Below, one piece after another: positions 45,411-54,185 of a stretch of DNA of 64,000 bases. The translations under genes and the position numbers were made by a program. The stretch is taken from positions 167,321 through 231,320 of the forward strand of contig NZ_JAINVZ010000011.1 of assembly GCF_019890615.1 (NCBI RefSeq), given 5' to 3'. Source of the DNA: Streptantibioticus parmotrematis (GTDB taxonomy: Bacteria; Actinomycetota; Actinomycetes; Streptomycetales; Streptomycetaceae). How positions within the stretch are numbered: the first letter of the stretch is position 1; every line of letters begins with the position of its first letter. The notes beneath the pieces were generated by a model. It saw nothing but the letters and a program-made list of their open reading frames with translations, had not been told where the DNA came from and made no database searches.

Positions 45411-46874
45411 ATGTCCAGAGAGGAAGTGTGTCCCTTGCCCCGACAGACAGATCCGGTCGTCGAAACCCCGGCGGGCACCGTGCGCGGCCTCCGTGACGGA
45501 TCCGGGGAGCGCTACCGCGCCCTGCCGTACGCGGCGGCCCCGACCGGCGCCGGCCGTTTCGCCCCACCCGCACCGCACCCGGGCTGGTCCGGTGTCCGCG
45601 ACGGCACGCGGTCCTCGCCCACGGCTCCCCAGCCGACCCGCGGCTTCGGCCGGCTCGACATGGTCCCCTACTTCGGGCCCGGCTGGGTGCCCGGCAGCGA
45701 GTACCTGACCGTCGATGTCCACACGCCTGCCGCCGACGGCGGCAGACGGCCCGTCATGGTCTTCGTGCACGGCGGCGGGTTCGTCACCGGCTCGAACCGC
45801 GCCGCGCTCTACGACGGCAGCACGTTCGCCCGCGACGGCATCGTCCTCGTGACGGTGAACTACCGTCTCGGCATCCCCGGGTTCCTCGATCTGGCGGGTG
45901 CTCCGGCCAACCGCGGACTGCTGGACGTGCTCGCCGCGCTCGGATGGGTGCACGAGACCGCCGAAGCGTTCGGCGGCGACCCCGGCAACGTCACGGTCTT
46001 CGGTCAGTCCGCGGGTGCCACGCTCATCGGCGCGCTGCTCGCGACACCGCAGGCAGCGGGTCTGTTCCGGCGAGCGATCATCCAGAGCGGCAACGGCACC
46101 GGCGCGTTCACCCCGGAACAAGCGCGGAGAGTCACCGCCGCGGCGGCCGCCGCACTGGGCGTCGCGCCGACCGCCGAGGCGTTCGCCCCGATACCGGACG
46201 AGCGCTTCCTGACGATCCTGCGCGCACTGGCCGGCCTCGACCTGCGCACCGGCACCGCCACGGACCCGTTGGCCGGGCTCAGCCCGTTCAGCCTGGTCCT
46301 GCCGGTCCAGCCCGCCGAGAGTCTCGCCGACGGTCCGGCCGGTGACGTCGACCTGCTCATCGGCACCAACACCGAAGAGGCGCGCCTCTACCTCGTACCG
46401 CGGGGCGACCTGGAGTCCACCACGGAAGCCGACGTCCTCACCGTCGCCACGCGGACGCACCCGGACCCGGAGACCGCCCTCGCCGCGCATCGTGCGGCAC
46501 GGCCGGACGCGACACCCGGCGAGCTGCGCTCCGCGGTGCTGGGGCAGGCCCTGTTCGAGTCCGGTACGACGCGCATGGCGCGGGCCCACGCGCGGATCTC
46601 GGCCGGCCGCACGCACGTCTACTCCTTCGGATACCGCTCGACGGCCCTGGACGGGCGCCTCGGCGCCGCCCACACCGTCGAGCTGCCCTTCGTGTTCGAC
46701 ATCGCCGACGAACCCTGGCTGCACGGGGACACCTGCCTACTCGGCCCTGACCCCGCCCCACCGGGACTCGCAGCCCGGATGCACGGCGCCTGGGTCGCGT
46801 TCGCCAGCACCGGCGACCCCGGCTGGGCTCCCTACGCCCCGCAGCGTCCCGCGGTGGAGTTCCTCGGCGGATGA
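45411..46874 (+). CDS. Type-B carboxylesterase
   Basis: About 487 residues. ETPAGTVRGLRDGSGERYRALPYA opens the family, MVFVHGGGF forms the oxyanion hole, VTVFGQSAGATLIG contains the nucleophile Ser, and a Glu/His pair lies later (LGAAHTVELPFVFD contains the His). The start is ambiguous: ATG 45351 overlaps the upstream stop, ATG 45411, GTG 45426 and TTG 45435 are also in frame, and the first three candidate regions repeat the same CTGATGTCC sequence. No signal peptide. Confidence 0.83.
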   Translation: MSREEVCPLPRQTDPVVETPAGTVRGLRDGSGERYRALPYAAAPTGAGRFAPPAPHPGWSGVRDGTRSSPTAPQPTRGFGRLDMVPYFGPGWVPGSEYLTVDVHTPAADGGRRPVMVFVHGGGFVTGSNRAALYDGSTFARDGIVLVTVNYRLGIPGFLDLAGAPANRGLLDVLAALGWVHETAEAFGGDPGNVTVFGQSAGATLIGALLATPQAAGLFRRAIIQSGNGTGAFTPEQARRVTAAAAAALGVAPTAEAFAPIPDERFLTILRALAGLDLRTGTATDPLAGLSPFSLVLPVQPAESLADGPAGDVDLLIGTNTEEARLYLVPRGDLESTTEADVLTVATRTHPDPETALAAHRAARPDATPGELRSAVLGQALFESGTTRMARAHARISAGRTHVYSFGYRSTALDGRLGAAHTVELPFVFDIADEPWLHGDTCLLGPDPAPPGLAARMHGAWVAFASTGDPGWAPYAPQRPAVEFLGG

Positions 46875-46971
46875 AGGGCGGACCAGCCGGCCCCGACTCC
46901 GTGGCCGACCGACGACGGAGCGGTCACCGACCCTGGGATTCGGCCGGGACGCGGGAGATCCCACCCGCGCG

Positions 46972-48513
46972 TCAGACGTTCGCCGCCATGTCGACGAAGC
47001 GTGAGTAGTGGCCCTGGAAGGCGACGGTGATCGTGGCGGTCGGGCCGTTGCGGTGCTTGGCGACGATGAGGTCGGCCTCGCCCGCGCGCGGGGACTCCTT
47101 CTCGTAGGCGTCCTCGCGGTGCAGCAGGATGACCATGTCGGCGTCCTGCTCGATGGAGCCGGACTCGCGCAGGTCGGAGACCATGGGCTTCTTGTCGGTG
47201 CGCTGTTCGGGGCCTCGGTTGAGCTGGGAGAGCGCGATGACCGGCACCTCCAGTTCCTTGGCGAGCAGCTTGAGGTTCCGGGACATCTCGGAGACCTCCT
47301 GTTGGCGGCTCTCAGGACGGCGCGAACCGCCGGTCTGCATCAGCTGGAGGTAGTCGATGACGACCAGCCGCAGGTCGTTGCGCTGCTTGAGGCGGCGGCA
47401 CTTGGCGCGGATCTCCATCATCGACAGGTTCGGCGAGTCGTCGATGTAGAGGGGGCCGGCCGAGACCTCCGGCATGCGGCGGGCCAGCCGCGTCCAGTCG
47501 TCGTCGGTCATGTTGCCGGAACGCATGTGGTGCAGCGCGACCCGGGCCTCCGCCGACAGCAGGCGCATCGCGATCTCGTTGCGGCCCATCTCCAGGGAGA
47601 AGAAGACGCTGGGCAGACCATGGGTGATGGACGCCGAGCGGGCGAAGTCCAGGGCGAGCGTGGACTTGCCCATCGCGGGGCGGGCGGCGACGACGATCAT
47701 CTGGCCGGGGTGCAGGCCGTTGGTCAGCGCGTCCAGGTCGGTGAAGCCGGTGGGCACGCCGGTCATCTGGCCGCTGCGGGAGCCGATCGCCTCGATCTCG
47801 TCGAGCGCGCCCTCCATGATGTCGCTCAGCGGCAGGTAGTCCTCCGAGGTGCGCTGCTCGGTGACCGCGTAGATCTCGGCCTGCGCGGAGTTGACGATCT
47901 CGTCCACGTCACCGTCGGCCGCGTAACCCATCTGGGTGATGCGGGTCCCGGCTTCCACCAGGCGGCGCAGGACGGCGCGCTCGTGGACGATCTCCGCGTA
48001 GTACTCGGCGTTGGCGGCCGTGGGCACCGCGTTGACCAGGGTGTGCAGGTACGGCGCCCCGCCGACCCGGGTGATCTCGCCGCGCTTGGTGAGCTCGGCG
48101 GCGACGGTGATGGGGTCAGCCGGCTCGCCCCGGGCGTACAGGTCGAGGATCGCGGTGTAGATCGTCTCGTGCGCGGGCCGGTAGAAGTCCTGGCCCTTGA
48201 GGACCTCCACGACGTCGGCGATGGCGTCCTTGGACAGCAGCATGCCGCCCAGCACGGACTGCTCGGCGTCCAGGTCCTGCGGGGGTACGCGCTCGAAGCC
48301 GCCCTCGGCCCAGCCGCCGCGGCTGTCGCCGTCACGACCGCCGTCGCGGCCCTCGCGGCCACCGCTTCGTCCTCCGCGACCGCCACCGTCCCGGCCGTCC
48401 CGGCGGAAGGGCGTGACCGGGCGCCGGTCGTCGAGGTCGGGCCCCTCGGGGTACGGCGGCTCGGCGGGCGGCGCCTCGTCCCAGTGGTCTTCCGCGGTCT
48501 CGGGTCGGCTCAC
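46972..48513 (-). CDS. dnaB: Replicative DNA helicase DnaB
   Basis: 513 residues. An actinobacterial acidic/Gly-Arg-rich N-terminal extension of about 80 residues precedes the DnaB N-domain (PPQDLDAEQSVLGGMLLS). The RecA-like motor has Walker A ARPAMGKST, VFFSLEMGRNEIAMRLLSAE, Walker B LRLVVIDYLQLM and arginine-finger-region RESGSIEQDADMV. No intein interrupts it. GTG 48513 is supported by GGAGG eight bases upstream. It unwinds DNA as a hexamer at the fork. DnaA boxes lie 200-290 bp upstream. Confidence 0.96.
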   Translation of the reverse strand: MSRPETAEDHWDEAPPAEPPYPEGPDLDDRRPVTPFRRDGRDGGGRGGRSGGREGRDGGRDGDSRGGWAEGGFERVPPQDLDAEQSVLGGMLLSKDAIADVVEVLKGQDFYRPAHETIYTAILDLYARGEPADPITVAAELTKRGEITRVGGAPYLHTLVNAVPTAANAEYYAEIVHERAVLRRLVEAGTRITQMGYAADGDVDEIVNSAQAEIYAVTEQRTSEDYLPLSDIMEGALDEIEAIGSRSGQMTGVPTGFTDLDALTNGLHPGQMIVVAARPAMGKSTLALDFARSASITHGLPSVFFSLEMGRNEIAMRLLSAEARVALHHMRSGNMTDDDWTRLARRMPEVSAGPLYIDDSPNLSMMEIRAKCRRLKQRNDLRLVVIDYLQLMQTGGSRRPESRQQEVSEMSRNLKLLAKELEVPVIALSQLNRGPEQRTDKKPMVSDLRESGSIEQDADMVILLHREDAYEKESPRAGEADLIVAKHRNGPTATITVAFQGHYSRFVDMAANV

Positions 48514-48709
48514 CCCCGCCACCTCCCTCCCGGTCCTTCGGACCCCCGTTCCGTGTCCTCTTTCTACGGCACGGCTCTGACAACCAACGAGCACCCGGCC
48601 CGGGTTCCGGCGCGTCGAGATCGGGAGCCGCACGGGAGCGGTTCCGAGGCCGGAGGCGAGGGCGGGTGCCGGACTACGGTAGGCCCGCAGCCTCCGTCAG
48701 CCAAGATGG

Positions 48710-48718
48710 TTATCCACA
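48710..48718 (+). promoter_or_regulatory. DnaA box
   Basis: TTATCCACA, in the 472-bp gap between dnaB and the divergent MATE gene. Confidence 0.65.
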
Positions 48719-48789
48719 GGCCATGTGGATGAACGGCCGCAGCCTGTGGAGAAGCCCGCGAAACCTGTGTACAGGGCGGGGGACAGTCC

Positions 48790-48798
48790 TGTGGACAA
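48790..48798 (-). promoter_or_regulatory. DnaA box
   Basis: TTGTCCACA on the minus strand. Partial CCTGTGGA copies lie between it and the box at 48710, and another at 48962. Confidence 0.7.
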
Positions 48799-48908
48799 CC
48801 CGCGAGGCCCTCCGTCACACAGGGCCTGACCTGCGATTTCACCGTCCACCGGCTGTGCAGGAGAAAAAGTTTCCCGGACGGCGCAAGATCACGACAAACG
48901 GCGCGGAG

Positions 48909-48942
48909 GTGATCACTCAGCGCCACCGCATGTAATGATCAC
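48909..48942. other. Paired GTGATCAC/ATGATCAC elements
   Basis: GTGATCAC (48909-48916) and ATGATCAC (48935-48942), centres 26 bp apart, lie just upstream of the MATE promoter and could be a regulator site. Confidence 0.4.
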
Positions 48943-48949
48943 CCGATAC

Positions 48950-48979
48950 TTGCGCCTATTACCTGTGGAAGATTATCCT
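48950..48979 (+). promoter_or_regulatory. Promoter of the MATE gene, probably leaderless
   Basis: TTGCGC (48950-48955), 18-base spacer, TATCCT (48974-48979). The ATG at 48986 is seven bases after the -10, leaving no room for a ribosome-binding site. Confidence 0.55.
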
Positions 48980-48985
48980 AAGCCG

Positions 48986-50362
48986 ATGACTTCCGCGCCC
49001 GCCAGACCCGCCGACACCGACGAGCGGCGTTCCGGTCGGCTGCCCCGGGAGGTCCGCCGACGGCACGACCGCGAGATCATCGCACTCGCCGTGCCCGCCT
49101 TCGGAGCGCTGGTCGCCGAGCCGCTCTTCCTCATGGCGGACAGCGCCATCGTCGGCCACCTCGGCACCCCGCAGCTGGCCGGACTGGGGGTCGCCGCGAC
49201 GCTGCTCACCACGGCCGTCAACGTCTTCGTCTTCCTCGCCTACGCCACCACGGCCGCCGTGGCCCGAAGGGTGGGCGCCGCCGACCTCCCCTCCGCCATC
49301 CGGCAGGGCATCGACGGCATCTGGCTCGCCCTGCTGCTCGGCGCCCTGGTCGTCGCCGCGGTGATCCCGGGCGCACCTGCGCTGGCCGACGTCTTCGGTG
49401 CCTCCGGCCGTGCCACTGGTTACGCGGTCACCTATCTGCGCATCAGCGCGCTCGGGATCCCGGCCATGCTCGTCGTCCTGGTGGCCACCGGTGTGCTGCG
49501 CGGGCTGCAGAACACCCGGACCCCGCTGGTCGTCGCCGTCGTGGGCTTCGCCGTCAACGCCGCGCTCAACGCCACCCTCGTCTACGTCGCGGGTCTGGGC
49601 ATCGCGGGCTCCGCCTGGGGCACCGTGATCGCCCAGTGCGGCATGGCGGCGGCCTACCTCACCGTCGTCGTACGCGGCGCCCGTCGCCACGGCGCCTCGT
49701 TGCGCCCGGACGTCGCCGGGATCAGGGCCTGCGCCACCGCGGGCGTCCCGCTGCTGGTGCGCACCCTGAGTCTGCGCGCGGTCCTGGTGATCGCGACCGC
49801 GGTCGCCGCCCGGCTCGGCACCGCCCAAGTCGCCGCACACCAGATCCTGGTGACCCTGTGGAGCCTGCTGGCCTTCGCGCTGGACGCTATCGCCATCGCA
49901 GGACAGGCGATCATCGGCCGCTATCTGGGAGCGGAGGACGCGCCCGGAGCGCGGGCCGCGTGCCGTCGCATGGTCCAGTGGGGCATCGCGGCCGGCGTGC
50001 TGCTGGGCGTCCTGGTGGCCGTCTCCCGGCCGCTGTTCATCCCGCTGTTCACCAGCGATCCCGCCGTACGCGACCAGTTGCTGCCCGCGCTGCTGGTCGT
50101 CGCGATCAGCCAGCCGGTGTGCGGGCCGGTCTTCGTCCTGGACGGCGTGCTGATGGGCGCCGGTGACGGCTCCTACCTCGCCTGGGCCATGCTCGGCACC
50201 CTCGCCGTCTTCGCACCCGCCGCGTTCGCGGTACCGGCGCTGGGCGGGGCGCTGACCGCGCTGTGGTGGGCGATGGTGCTGTTCATGCTGACCCGTCTGG
50301 CGTTCCTGTGGGGCCGCGCCCGCTCGGGCCGCTGGGTGGTCACGGGAGCGGTCCGCGCCTGA
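48986..50362 (+). CDS. MATE-family efflux transporter (DinF-like)
   Basis: 458 residues with twelve predicted helices. DREIIALAVPAFGALVAEPLFLMADSAIVGHLG and ATGVLRGLQNTRTPL are characteristic of the DinF branch of MATE exporters, which expel drugs or metabolites in exchange for Na+ or H+. It stands between rplI and dnaB in the conserved Streptomyces order. A SigA-like promoter seven bases before the ATG suggests a leaderless mRNA. Confidence 0.88.
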   Translation: MTSAPARPADTDERRSGRLPREVRRRHDREIIALAVPAFGALVAEPLFLMADSAIVGHLGTPQLAGLGVAATLLTTAVNVFVFLAYATTAAVARRVGAADLPSAIRQGIDGIWLALLLGALVVAAVIPGAPALADVFGASGRATGYAVTYLRISALGIPAMLVVLVATGVLRGLQNTRTPLVVAVVGFAVNAALNATLVYVAGLGIAGSAWGTVIAQCGMAAAYLTVVVRGARRHGASLRPDVAGIRACATAGVPLLVRTLSLRAVLVIATAVAARLGTAQVAAHQILVTLWSLLAFALDAIAIAGQAIIGRYLGAEDAPGARAACRRMVQWGIAAGVLLGVLVAVSRPLFIPLFTSDPAVRDQLLPALLVVAISQPVCGPVFVLDGVLMGAGDGSYLAWAMLGTLAVFAPAAFAVPALGGALTALWWAMVLFMLTRLAFLWGRARSGRWVVTGAVRA

Positions 50363-50426
50363 GCGCCGGGAGAGGCACGGGCGGGGCGCTCGGCTTGGGC
50401 CCAGGTCCCGGCAGTCCCCTGCGCAC

Positions 50427-50440
50427 GTTTCACGTGAAAC
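50427..50440. promoter_or_regulatory. parS: parS site
   Basis: Perfect GTTTCACGTGAAAC, single site between the converging MATE and rplI genes. Confidence 0.9.
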
Positions 50441-50530
50441 AGACCGCCCACGGCGACCCGACGGCTGACGGCTGCCGACCGGCGGCTGGCGCTGGCGGGT
50501 GGCGGCTGCCGACCGGCGGCCAGGCAAGGC

Positions 50531-50564
50531 GAAGGGCCGGCACCCCCGAGGGTGCCGGCCCTTC
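50531..50564. terminator. Terminator of the rpsF-rplI operon
   Basis: Perfect 15-bp stem 50531-50545 with 50550-50564 and loop CCGA, 22 bases past the rplI stop on the minus strand; also stops MATE read-through. Confidence 0.85.
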
Positions 50565-50585
50565 TCCGACCTCGCGTGGAACGCG

Positions 50586-51032
50586 TCAGGCGGCCACGAC
50601 CTCCAGGTCGAGCCTGACCGTGACCTCCGGGTGGAGGTTGACGGTCACCTGGTGCGCACCGACGGTCTTGATCGGCGAGACCAGCGCGACACGGCGCTTG
50701 TCCACCTGCGGGCCGCCGGCGGCCTTGATCGCCGAGGCGATGTCGGCCGGGGTGACCGAGCCGAAGAGCCGACCGGTGTCACCGGCGCGGGTCGACAGCT
50801 TGATCTTGACGTTCTCCAGCTGGCCCTTGACCTCGTTGGCCTGCTCCAGCGTGGCGATCTCGCGGATCCGGCGCGCACGGCGGATCTGCTCGACGTCCTT
50901 CTCGCCACCCTTGGTCCAGCGGATGGCGAAGCCACGCGGGACCAGGTAGTTGCGGGCGTAGCCGTCCTTGACCTCGACGACGTCGCCGGCGGCACCGAGG
51001 CCGCTGACCTCGTTGGTGAGGATGATCTTCAT
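50586..51032 (-). CDS. rplI: 50S ribosomal protein L9
   Basis: 148 residues. [34 protein letters not shown] is the canonical L9 N-domain binding 23S rRNA. The connecting helix and C-domain are complete. It is the last gene of the rpsF-ssb-rpsR-rplI operon, 17 bases after rpsR, followed by a strong terminator. Confidence 0.98.
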   Translation of the reverse strand: MKIILTNEVSGLGAAGDVVEVKDGYARNYLVPRGFAIRWTKGGEKDVEQIRRARRIREIATLEQANEVKGQLENVKIKLSTRAGDTGRLFGSVTPADIASAIKAAGGPQVDKRRVALVSPIKTVGAHQVTVNLHPEVTVRLDLEVVAA

Positions 51033-51049
51033 GCTTAGGTCACCCTCTC

Positions 51050-51286
51050 TCAGCGAGCAGTCGAGGTGTAGGGCAGCAGCGCCATCTCACGGCTGTTCTT
51101 GACGGCCGTGGCGACGTCACGCTGGTGCTGCGTGCAGTTGCCGGTCACGCGACGGGCACGGATCTTGCCGCGGTCGGAAATGAACTTCCGCAGCAGGTTG
51201 GTGTCCTTGTAGTCGACGTAGGTGACCTTGTCCTTGCAGAACGCGCAGACCTTCTTCTTCGGCTTGCGCGGAGGCGGCTTAGCCAT
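51050..51286 (-). CDS. rpsR: 30S ribosomal protein S18, zinc-binding form
   Basis: 78 residues. The sequence keeps four candidate zinc ligands (CAFC near residue 14 and CTQH near residue 50), so this is the zinc-containing paralogue type; Streptomyces usually encode a zinc-free copy elsewhere. It binds 16S rRNA together with S6. Confidence 0.97.
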   Translation of the reverse strand: MAKPPPRKPKKKVCAFCKDKVTYVDYKDTNLLRKFISDRGKIRARRVTGNCTQHQRDVATAVKNSREMALLPYTSTAR

Positions 51287-51327
51287 TGTCTCTCTCCATT
51301 GTGATCAAGAAGTGTGTTGCTCCGCCC

Positions 51328-51906
51328 TTAGAAGGGCGGTTCGTCCGAGTAGCCGCCGCCGGAGCTCCCGCCCCAGTTGCCACCGCCACCGCTGCCGCCC
51401 TGGCCGCCTGCCGGGGCACTGCTGGCCCACGGGTCGTCGGCCGGAGCGCCGCCGCCGGACTGGCCGCCGGGGCCGCCGCCCCAGTTGCCGCCGCCCTGGC
51501 CGCCACCGCCGCCGTAGCCGCCCTGACCGCTGCGACCGCCGCCGCTGGTCTTGGTGACCTTGGCCGTCGCGTTGCGCAGGGAGGCGCCGACCTCGTCGAC
51601 GTCCAGTTCGTAGACCGTCCGCTTGACGCCCTCGCGGTCCTCGTAGGACCGCTGCTTCAAGCGGCCCTGGACGATGACACGCATGCCGCGCTGTAGCGAC
51701 TCGGCCACGTTCTCCGCCGCCTGACGCCAGACCGAGCAGGTCAGGAACAGGCTCTCGCCGTCCTTCCACTCATTGGTCTGCCGGTCGAAGGTGCGGGGGG
51801 TGGACGCGACACGGAACTTCGCGACCGCCGCACCGGAGGGGGTGAAGCGCAGCTCGGGATCGTCGACAAGGTTGCCGACGACCGTGATGACGGTCTCGCC
51901 TGCCAT
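51328..51906 (-). CDS. ssb: Single-stranded DNA-binding protein
   Basis: 192 residues. The OB-fold domain occupies about the first 110 residues ([22 protein letters not shown] at the start). A Gly-rich linker and the acidic tip SDEPPF, which recruits partner proteins, follow. It is the essential SSB encoded between rpsF and rpsR, 41 bases before rpsR and 77 after rpsF. Confidence 0.97.
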   Translation of the reverse strand: MAGETVITVVGNLVDDPELRFTPSGAAVAKFRVASTPRTFDRQTNEWKDGESLFLTCSVWRQAAENVAESLQRGMRVIVQGRLKQRSYEDREGVKRTVYELDVDEVGASLRNATAKVTKTSGGGRSGQGGYGGGGGQGGGNWGGGPGGQSGGGAPADDPWASSAPAGGQGGSGGGGNWGGSSGGGYSDEPPF

Positions 51907-51983
51907 GGTGGGTGACCTCTCGGCGGGTTTGCTCTGCTGCTGGCTGCTCGGAAGCCGTACTCAGCTCTGGGCGCTCAGCGCGC

Positions 51984-52274
51984 TCAGTGCATTTCCGGAC
52001 GGAGGACCTTGGTCCGGAGGACCGACTCGTTCAGGTTGAGCTGACGGTCGAGCTCCTTGACGACCTCGGGTGTGGCGTTGAGGTCGATGACCGAGTAGAT
52101 GCCCTCGGGCTTCTTCTTGATCTCGTAGGAGAGACGACGACGGCCCCAGGTGTCGACCTTCTCAACCTTGCCGCCGCCGTTGCGGACGACGGCGAGGAAG
52201 CTCTCGATCAGCGGGGAGACAGCACGCTCCTCGAGATCGGGGTCGAGGATGACCATTACCTCGTAGTGACGCAT
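51984..52274 (-). CDS. rpsF: 30S ribosomal protein S6
   Basis: 96 residues. [21 protein letters not shown] and [21 protein letters not shown] are conserved S6 segments; the C-terminus lacks the acidic tail seen in E. coli. AAGGAGG lies eleven bases before the ATG. It is the first gene of the operon; a hairpin at 52304-52322 in the leader may be an S6:S18 autoregulatory site. Confidence 0.97.
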   Translation of the reverse strand: MRHYEVMVILDPDLEERAVSPLIESFLAVVRNGGGKVEKVDTWGRRRLSYEIKKKPEGIYSVIDLNATPEVVKELDRQLNLNESVLRTKVLRPEMH

Positions 52275-52303
52275 GGTGGAACCCACCTCCTTCGGACTCA
52301 GCG

Positions 52304-52322
52304 GCCACGGCGTTTCCGTGGC
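52304..52322 (-). other. Leader hairpin before rpsF
   Basis: GCCACGG/CCGTGGC, 7 bp around a 5-base loop, 30 bases before the start. S6:S18 leader motifs regulate this operon in many bacteria; equivalence is not shown. The rest of 52323-52610 has a possible minus-strand promoter TTCAAG-N17-TAGTCT near 52500-52530. Confidence 0.4.
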
Positions 52323-52610
52323 AGGAGGGTTTGCATCGCGTCGCAACGGTAACGCGGGCCACCGACAACGCGGCGAAGCGCTGAACGGAGCGGGCCCCGG
52401 CGAGAGCCGCTGACAAGAACTGGCAGGGGATCGACGGTGCGCGTCGGCCGGCTGGGAGACCGGCTCATGGCCGCGCGTAGACCATTGCAGACGGTACAGA
52501 CTACCCGCCTCGTCCTTCCGCTTGAAATCCGCAGGTTAACCGGGACAATCTGTACACAAGGGCTCGCTCGGCGCTACGCCGGGCGGCCTTCCCCTTCACG
52601 GAGGTGCCCG

Positions 52611-52919
52611 ATGGCAACGACCTTCCGGCCGCAGAACGTAATCGCGATCCTCAACTCCGACGGCAAGTCTCATCCGAAGGAGAACTCCCTGATCGCCGTC
52701 TCGGCGGTGCTCGGGGCGGTCGCGATCATCTCCTCGATCTTCAACAACCTCCATCTGCTCAGCTCCTGGACCGGGCTGTTCGGGATCATCACTGCGGGCT
52801 ACGGCCAGTTCATCTCGGCCACCACCAGCGAACGCTTCGTCCTCGTTCTCGCTCTCGGCGCCTCGGCGATCGGATTCTTCATCGGCGTCGCGCACGGCGG
52901 CCTGTGGGGCGGGCTGTGA
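52611..52919 (+). CDS. Small membrane protein of unknown function
   Basis: 102 residues. A 26-residue polar start with HPKENSLIAVSAVLGAVAIISSIF is followed by three hydrophobic segments, ending in Gly/Leu. No family function is known; it is conserved beside rpsF in Streptomyces as I recall. GGAGG lies seven bases before the ATG. It may be co-transcribed with femX 90 bp downstream. Confidence 0.75.
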   Translation: MATTFRPQNVIAILNSDGKSHPKENSLIAVSAVLGAVAIISSIFNNLHLLSSWTGLFGIITAGYGQFISATTSERFVLVLALGASAIGFFIGVAHGGLWGGL

Positions 52920-53009
52920 GACCGCGGGCTTGAAGACGGGGCGTTTCCCACGCGCTATAGGCTTCGGCGGGTAGTCCGGTAGAACCCGCAAGCGTGGGGA
53001 GCGCCCCGA

Positions 53010-54128
53010 ATGAGCCTGACCCTGAGGACCATCAGCCGCGAGCAGCATCTGGCATACATCCAGAGCCTGCCCGCGGCGAGCCACATGCAGGTTCCCGCCT
53101 GGGCCGACGTCAAGGCGGAGTGGCGTTCGGAGAGCCTCGGGTGGTTCGACAGGAACGGCGAGCTGGTCGGCGTCGGTCTGGTGCTCTACCGCCAGCTGCC
53201 CAAGATCAAGCGATACCTGGCCTACCTCCCCGAGGGTCCGGTCATCAACTGGTACGCGCCCAACCTGGAGGAATGGCTCCAGCCGATGCTGGCGCACCTG
53301 AAGCAGCAGGGTGCGTTCTCGGTGAAGATGGGCCCGCCGGTGGTCATCCGCCGCTGGGACGCCAACGCCATCAAGACCGGCATCGCCGACCCCGACGTCA
53401 AGCGGCTGCGCGACGTCGAGGCGACGTTCATCGAGCCGCGTGCCTTCGAGGTCGCCGACCGCCTGCGCCGCATGGGCTGGCAGCAGGGCGAGGACGGCGG
53501 CGCGGGCTTCGGCGACGTCCAGCCGCGCTACGTCTTCCAGGTCCCGCTGGAGGGCCGCAGCCTGGAGGACGTCCACAAGGGCTTCAACCAGCTGTGGCGC
53601 CGCAACATCAAGAAGGCAGAGAAGGCCGGCGTCGAGGTGGTCCAGGGCGGCTACGAGCAGCTGCCCATCTGGCAGCAGCTGTACGAGATCACCGCCGAGC
53701 GCGACCACTTCCGCCCCCGGCCGCTGTCGTACTTCCAGCGCATGTGGACCGCCCTCAACTCCGAGGACCCCAACCGCATGCGGCTGTACTTCGCCACACA
53801 CGAGGGCGAGGCGGTCGCGGCGGCCACCATGCTGATCGTCGGCGGCCACGTCTGGTACTCCTACGGCGCCTCCGCCAACCACAAGCGCGAGGTGCGCCCC
53901 AGCAACGCCATGCAGTGGCGGATGCTGCGCGACGCGTACGCGCTCGGCGCGACCGTGTACGACCTGCGCGGCATCAGCGACTCGCTGGACGAGAACGACC
54001 ACCTCTTCGGCCTGATCCAGTTCAAGGTGGGCACGGGCGGCCAGGCCTCGGAGTACCTGGGCGAGTGGGACTTCCCGCTCAACAAGCTGCTGCACAAGGC
54101 GCTCGACATCTACATGTCGCGGCGCTGA
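53010..54128 (+). CDS. femX: FemX-type lipid II glycyltransferase
   Basis: 372 residues of the FemABX family, two GNAT-like subdomains. YLPEGPVINWYAPNLEEWLQ, QLWRRNIKKAEKAGVEV and YDLRGISDSLDENDHLFGLIQFKVGTGG are family signatures. The enzyme uses glycyl-tRNA to add the Gly of the LL-DAP-Gly cross-bridge to peptidoglycan precursors at the inner membrane face. It is followed 57 bases later by an alanine-racemase-like gene. Confidence 0.92.
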   Translation: MSLTLRTISREQHLAYIQSLPAASHMQVPAWADVKAEWRSESLGWFDRNGELVGVGLVLYRQLPKIKRYLAYLPEGPVINWYAPNLEEWLQPMLAHLKQQGAFSVKMGPPVVIRRWDANAIKTGIADPDVKRLRDVEATFIEPRAFEVADRLRRMGWQQGEDGGAGFGDVQPRYVFQVPLEGRSLEDVHKGFNQLWRRNIKKAEKAGVEVVQGGYEQLPIWQQLYEITAERDHFRPRPLSYFQRMWTALNSEDPNRMRLYFATHEGEAVAAATMLIVGGHVWYSYGASANHKREVRPSNAMQWRMLRDAYALGATVYDLRGISDSLDENDHLFGLIQFKVGTGGQASEYLGEWDFPLNKLLHKALDIYMSRR

Positions 54129-54185
54129 CGTACCCCTGACCCCGCCCTCCTGTTCGACCGAATACAGAAAGGTCCTGACCCGGCC

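Noticed and set aside
46972..48513. Possible intein in DnaB
   Set aside because: Length of 513 residues and uninterrupted motor motifs leave no room for one; the excess is the Gly/Arg-rich N-terminus.
48514..48985. DnaA-box region considered as oriC
   Set aside because: Only two perfect boxes are present, whereas Streptomyces oriC has many, and it lies next to dnaB rather than between dnaA and dnaN.
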